This document shows, piece by piece, positions 6,717-7,982 of a DNA stretch of 7,982 nucleotides. The stretch covers positions 1-7,982 of the forward strand of contig JAGWNR010000025.1 of NCBI GenBank assembly GCA_028871265.1. The letters are read 5' to 3'. The DNA is from Patescibacteria group bacterium (GTDB lineage: Bacteria; Patescibacteriota; Minisyncoccia; Phycocordibacterales; PALSA-1337). A program made the translations under genes and the position numbers. The notes under the pieces were generated by a model. The model saw only the letters and a list, made by a program, of their open reading frames with translations. It had not been told where the DNA came from and did not search any database. Position 1 is the stretch's first letter, and the number at the start of each line of letters is the position of its first letter.

Positions 6717-6932
6717 ATGAAAAACAATAATGAAGATGCTCTTTTGCCTGAAGTCTGTGATGAAAAGGGAGTCGAGAAAACCTTGATGAAAGCTCTGACT
6801 TCCAAATCCGTCACACTGGACATGCACGGAATTGATGCGACGTCATTACCAGACAGTGCTTTCAACGACACGTCACACGTTGATACTGGCGAACCACCGC
6901 GTGACAGTTGGTTTTGCGACGGGTATCTCTAA
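6717..6932 (+). CDS. Small acidic protein of unknown function (71 aa)
   Basis: I do not recognise this protein. It is 71 residues long and clearly acidic (about 14 Asp/Glu against 6 Lys/Arg, five of the six in the first 30 residues). There is no signal peptide or membrane segment, and two cysteines (14 and 67) lie near opposite ends. The first half could form a helix (EKGVEKTLMKALTSK). The second half is Asp/Ser/Thr/Pro-rich and probably flexible, ending in DSWFCDGYL. Support for a real gene comes from its surroundings: a good Shine-Dalgarno sequence 7 nt upstream, a possible promoter at the end of pgk, and a strong terminator 20 nt after the stop. Together these look like a complete small transcription unit. 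It lies 33 nt downstream of pgk, so cotranscription with the glycolytic genes is possible. No function is inferred. Confidence 0.65.
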   Translation: MKNNNEDALLPEVCDEKGVEKTLMKALTSKSVTLDMHGIDATSLPDSAFNDTSHVDTGEPPRDSWFCDGYL

Positions 6933-6951
6933 AGTTAAACTGTCAGATAAC

Positions 6952-6976
6952 ACCGCTCTTCGGAGCGGTAGTTTTA
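6952..6976 (+). terminator. Intrinsic terminator with UUCG tetraloop
   Basis: The 7-bp stem ACCGCTC/GAGCGGT (6952-6958 with 6963-6969) is closed by a C(UUCG)G loop, an exceptionally stable tetraloop. It is followed by AGTTTTATATA. It would end transcripts from the tpiA-pgk-small ORF region. The T-tract is short (four T), and the opposite strand has no T-run, so it acts on the plus strand only. Confidence 0.8.
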
Positions 6977-6985
6977 TATACAGAC

Positions 6986-7068
6986 TAGGTGGTGGTGTTT
7001 AAAAATCGCCATTTTTCAAATATAACCAATTGGTTATATTCATAAAAGCGCTAAAAACGAACCACCTA
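6986..7068. repeat. Nested inverted-repeat element centred on a perfect 22-bp palindrome
   Basis: Outer 8-bp arms TAGGTGGT (6986-6993) and ACCACCTA (7061-7068) enclose two further structures. One is a hairpin, AAAAAT-CGCC-ATTTTT (7001-7016), extended by TTT/AAA across a bulged C. The other is a perfect 22-bp palindrome (7019-7040) with core ATAACCAATTGGTTAT. The arms and palindrome are nearly concentric (centres 7027 and 7029.5). It lies between convergent genes, after a terminator. I see no coding potential. It could be a palindromic dispersed element, a remnant mobile element end pair, a protein-binding site or a structured RNA. Confidence 0.7.
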
Positions 7069-7160
7069 ACACCCATTCATTTCAATATCAAACCACATCA
7101 AAATGCTGTGGAATTAAAACATATGAGATTCTGATTTTACTGGTACCAACGGACAGTCAA

Positions 7161-7177
7161 TGTTGTAGAATCCTCAA
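7161..7177 (+). promoter_or_regulatory. Orphan -10-like element facing the 3' end of the HIT gene
   Basis: TGTTG followed by TAGAAT (7166-7171) resembles the tpiA element, though the TG spacing is not exact. It ends 6 nt before a GTG (7178), which opens a frame of only seven codons (stop at 7199-7201). If active it would start an RNA antisense to the HIT gene. It may be chance. Confidence 0.25.
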
Positions 7178-7197
7178 GTGCTTCATTCATATTTTAC

Positions 7198-7557
7198 TTA
7201 AATGTTCTCAATAATCTTCTTTTTATTTCCTTCAAAATCCATTTTGTCACCTTTCACTTTATCATTTGGAAAAATCCAAATGTGAGCATGTGGCACATCT
7301 TCACCAACAACTTTTGAAAGAATCCAATCGGTATTGAAAGCTTTCCTCTGCGCTTCCGCCACCTTTTTCACCACTTCAAAATATACACCCGCATTCGGCA
7401 CGTCCCACACCCAGCGATAGTGTTTTTTTGGAATAACCAATGTGTGACCAGGTGATTGCGGATGAATGTCCAAAAAGGCCACAAAATCGGCGTCTTCATA
7501 GACTATGTTCGCGGAGATTTCCTTTTTTACTATTTTGCAAAAGATACAGTCGAGCAT
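7198..7557 (-). CDS. HIT-family (histidine triad) nucleotide-binding protein
   Basis: A 119-residue cytosolic protein of the HIT superfamily, which hydrolyses or transfers nucleoside monophosphates from phosphoanhydride or phosphoramidate substrates. It has the zinc-type N-terminus [11 protein letters not shown] (Cys4, Cys7), then [27 protein letters not shown] in two parts: [16 protein letters not shown] with His32 and His38, and His46. The active-site motif is [10 protein letters not shown]: His90 and His92 (the middle histidine, nucleophile in characterised members) are present, but the third histidine of the triad is Trp94. Length and motif order otherwise fit bacterial HIT proteins, so it may still be catalytic; the exact substrate cannot be told. 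The C-terminus is Lys-rich. The gene lies downstream of the DnaA-like gene on the same strand but has its own promoter directly after that gene's terminator. There is no Shine-Dalgarno sequence before its ATG. Confidence 0.93.
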   Translation of the reverse strand: MLDCIFCKIVKKEISANIVYEDADFVAFLDIHPQSPGHTLVIPKKHYRWVWDVPNAGVYFEVVKKVAEAQRKAFNTDWILSKVVGEDVPHAHIWIFPNDKVKGDKMDFEGNKKKIIENI

Positions 7558-7574
7558 GAGGTTATTTTAGCATA
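7558..7574 (-). promoter_or_regulatory. Predicted extended -10, leaderless promoter of the HIT gene
   Basis: On the minus strand, TATGC is followed by TAAAAT (7569-7564) and then six bases (AACCTC) before ATG 7557. The TG-n-hexamer arrangement is a textbook extended -10. The 6-nt gap puts the predicted transcript start at the start codon, as for tpiA. Confidence 0.65.
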
Positions 7575-7602
7575 AAAAAACCTGTCTATTTTCATAGACA
7601 GG
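7574..7602 (-). terminator. Intrinsic terminator of the DnaA-like gene
   Basis: A perfect inverted repeat, CCTGTCTA (7581-7588) with TAGACAGG (7595-7602), can extend by one T-A pair to a 9-bp stem with a 4-nt loop. On the minus strand it is followed by seven T (7580-7574). It begins 5 nt after the stop codon of the DnaA-like gene, and its T-run touches the HIT gene's extended -10. Confidence 0.88.
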
Positions 7603-7607
7603 CCTTG

Positions 7608-7982
7608 TTAAATTTGATAATCCAGACAATAAATTTCTTTGGGGAAGAAAATTTTGTCTAAAGTTCTCTTTGAGAGATTAAATTTTTCGGTAAAGACAAG
7701 ATCCTTTGTCTCAAGAAGATTGCGGCAAGTCCGACAAGCATAAACCACCGTAGAGTGGTCTGTGCGATTGAAACGTTCGGCAATATATTGAGTACTGCCA
7801 GATTGGTAACAACAAGCCAAATACATTCCTGCTTTTCTGGGAACAGTCACGCGCGCTTCATTGTTGTATTTCAGCATTTCCCAGACATGTATACCCCACA
7901 CCTCCGATACGATTTTTTGTATAGTTGCAACAGGGTCATTGTCGTTACCAAGCTCTTTTTTGATTTGATCTATCCCACTTAA
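7608..7982 (-). CDS. DnaA domain IV-like DNA-binding protein, 5' end outside window
   Basis: The frame is open from the window edge (base 7982) to TAA at 7610-7608, giving 124 visible residues. The GTG at 7901 lies inside the domain and is not a credible start. The visible part matches the DnaA C-terminal (domain IV) helix-turn-helix fold that recognises DnaA boxes: ATIQKIVSEVWGIHVWEML, a basic loop with RVTVPRKAGMYL, and IAERFNRTDHSTVVYACR. The DHST motif (visible residues 75-78) corresponds to the DnaA signature (F-G-G-R-D-H-[ST]-T-V), but the G-R before Asp is R-T here. The segment before the domain (SGIDQIKKELGNDND) does not obviously resemble the end of the DnaA AAA+ module. It could therefore be a stand-alone DnaA_C-type regulator or a divergent DnaA; the window cannot decide. 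A strong terminator follows the stop by 5 nt. No DnaA-box cluster is visible nearby. Confidence 0.83.
   Translation of the reverse strand, partial: LSGIDQIKKELGNDNDPVATIQKIVSEVWGIHVWEMLKYNNEARVTVPRKAGMYLACCYQSGSTQYIAERFNRTDHSTVVYACRTCRNLLETKDLVFTEKFNLSKRTLDKIFFPKEIYCLDYQI

Larger units (their letters stand above)
6933..7197. other. Convergent intergenic region without a convincing gene
   Basis: This 265-bp stretch separates the plus-strand 71-aa gene from the minus-strand HIT gene. It contains the UUCG terminator, the nested inverted-repeat element and, near its right end, an orphan -10-like element. Between about 7069 and 7160 I see nothing beyond AT-rich sequence; the short ATG-initiated frames there stop within a few codons. 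No tRNA, known riboswitch or clear terminator for the HIT gene is recognisable. Confidence 0.7.

Noticed and set aside
7019..7040. Replication origin or DnaA-box site near the DnaA-like gene
   Set aside because: The palindrome does not resemble a DnaA box (TTATNCACA), and I found no box cluster in the intergenic region.
6986..7068. CRISPR repeat or array
   Set aside because: There is only one palindromic unit, with no regularly spaced repeats or spacers anywhere in the window.
7608..7901. DnaA-like gene starting at GTG 7901 as a complete 97-aa protein
   Set aside because: The frame stays open to 7982, and the residues before the GTG continue the domain's first helix (ATIQKIVSEV), so the gene is cut by the window edge.
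7755..7982. 75-aa plus-strand frame reaching the window end
   Set aside because: It is opposite the DnaA domain IV-like gene, which has clear conserved motifs on the minus strand.

Overview
The window looks like chromosomal DNA from a moderately AT-rich, small-genome bacterium, most probably a Patescibacteria/CPR (Parcubacteria-like) lineage. This is inference from protein style and gene organisation: Lys/Asn-rich leaders on low-complexity Ser/Thr/Asn-rich prepilins, non-canonical SHIEN and loop-6 segments in Pgk and TpiA, few Shine-Dalgarno sequences, and -10 elements placed 6-7 nt before start codons. Only standard stops are needed (TAA, TAG and one TGA), so there is no sign of UGA recoding.

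Bases 1-4695 (+ strand) are the end of a type IV pilus / type II secretion-like locus. It holds the C-terminal part of the inner-membrane platform protein PilC/GspF, then three proteins with prepilin-type N-termini. The first is a 596-aa GspI/PilV-like protein with stacked beta-sandwich (carboxypeptidase-regulatory/CnaB-like) modules, one of which appears to be split by an inserted domain. The second is a 218-aa GspJ/PilW-like minor pilin. The third is a 528-aa PilX/GspK-like protein lacking Glu at +5. Genes overlap (PilC/first prepilin by 14 nt, second/third prepilin by 4 nt), which suggests translational coupling. The I-J-K-like order suggests a pilus-tip minor pilin complex with an adhesive subunit.

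Bases 4719-6683 (+) encode two consecutive glycolytic enzymes, triosephosphate isomerase and phosphoglycerate kinase. A 71-aa acidic protein of unknown function follows (6717-6932), with its own Shine-Dalgarno sequence and a strong UUCG-tetraloop terminator.

The convergent intergenic region 6933-7197 has no convincing gene. It holds the terminator, a nested inverted-repeat element centred on a perfect 22-bp palindrome, and an orphan -10-like element. On the minus strand, 7557-7198 encodes a HIT-family protein. Upstream of it, 7982-7608 is the C-terminal part of a protein with a DnaA domain IV-like DNA-binding domain, running off the window edge. A terminator for the DnaA-like gene sits directly against the HIT promoter.

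The most notable features are the repeated leaderless promoter architecture (tpiA, second prepilin, HIT gene), the nested-domain prepilin, and the palindromic intergenic element.
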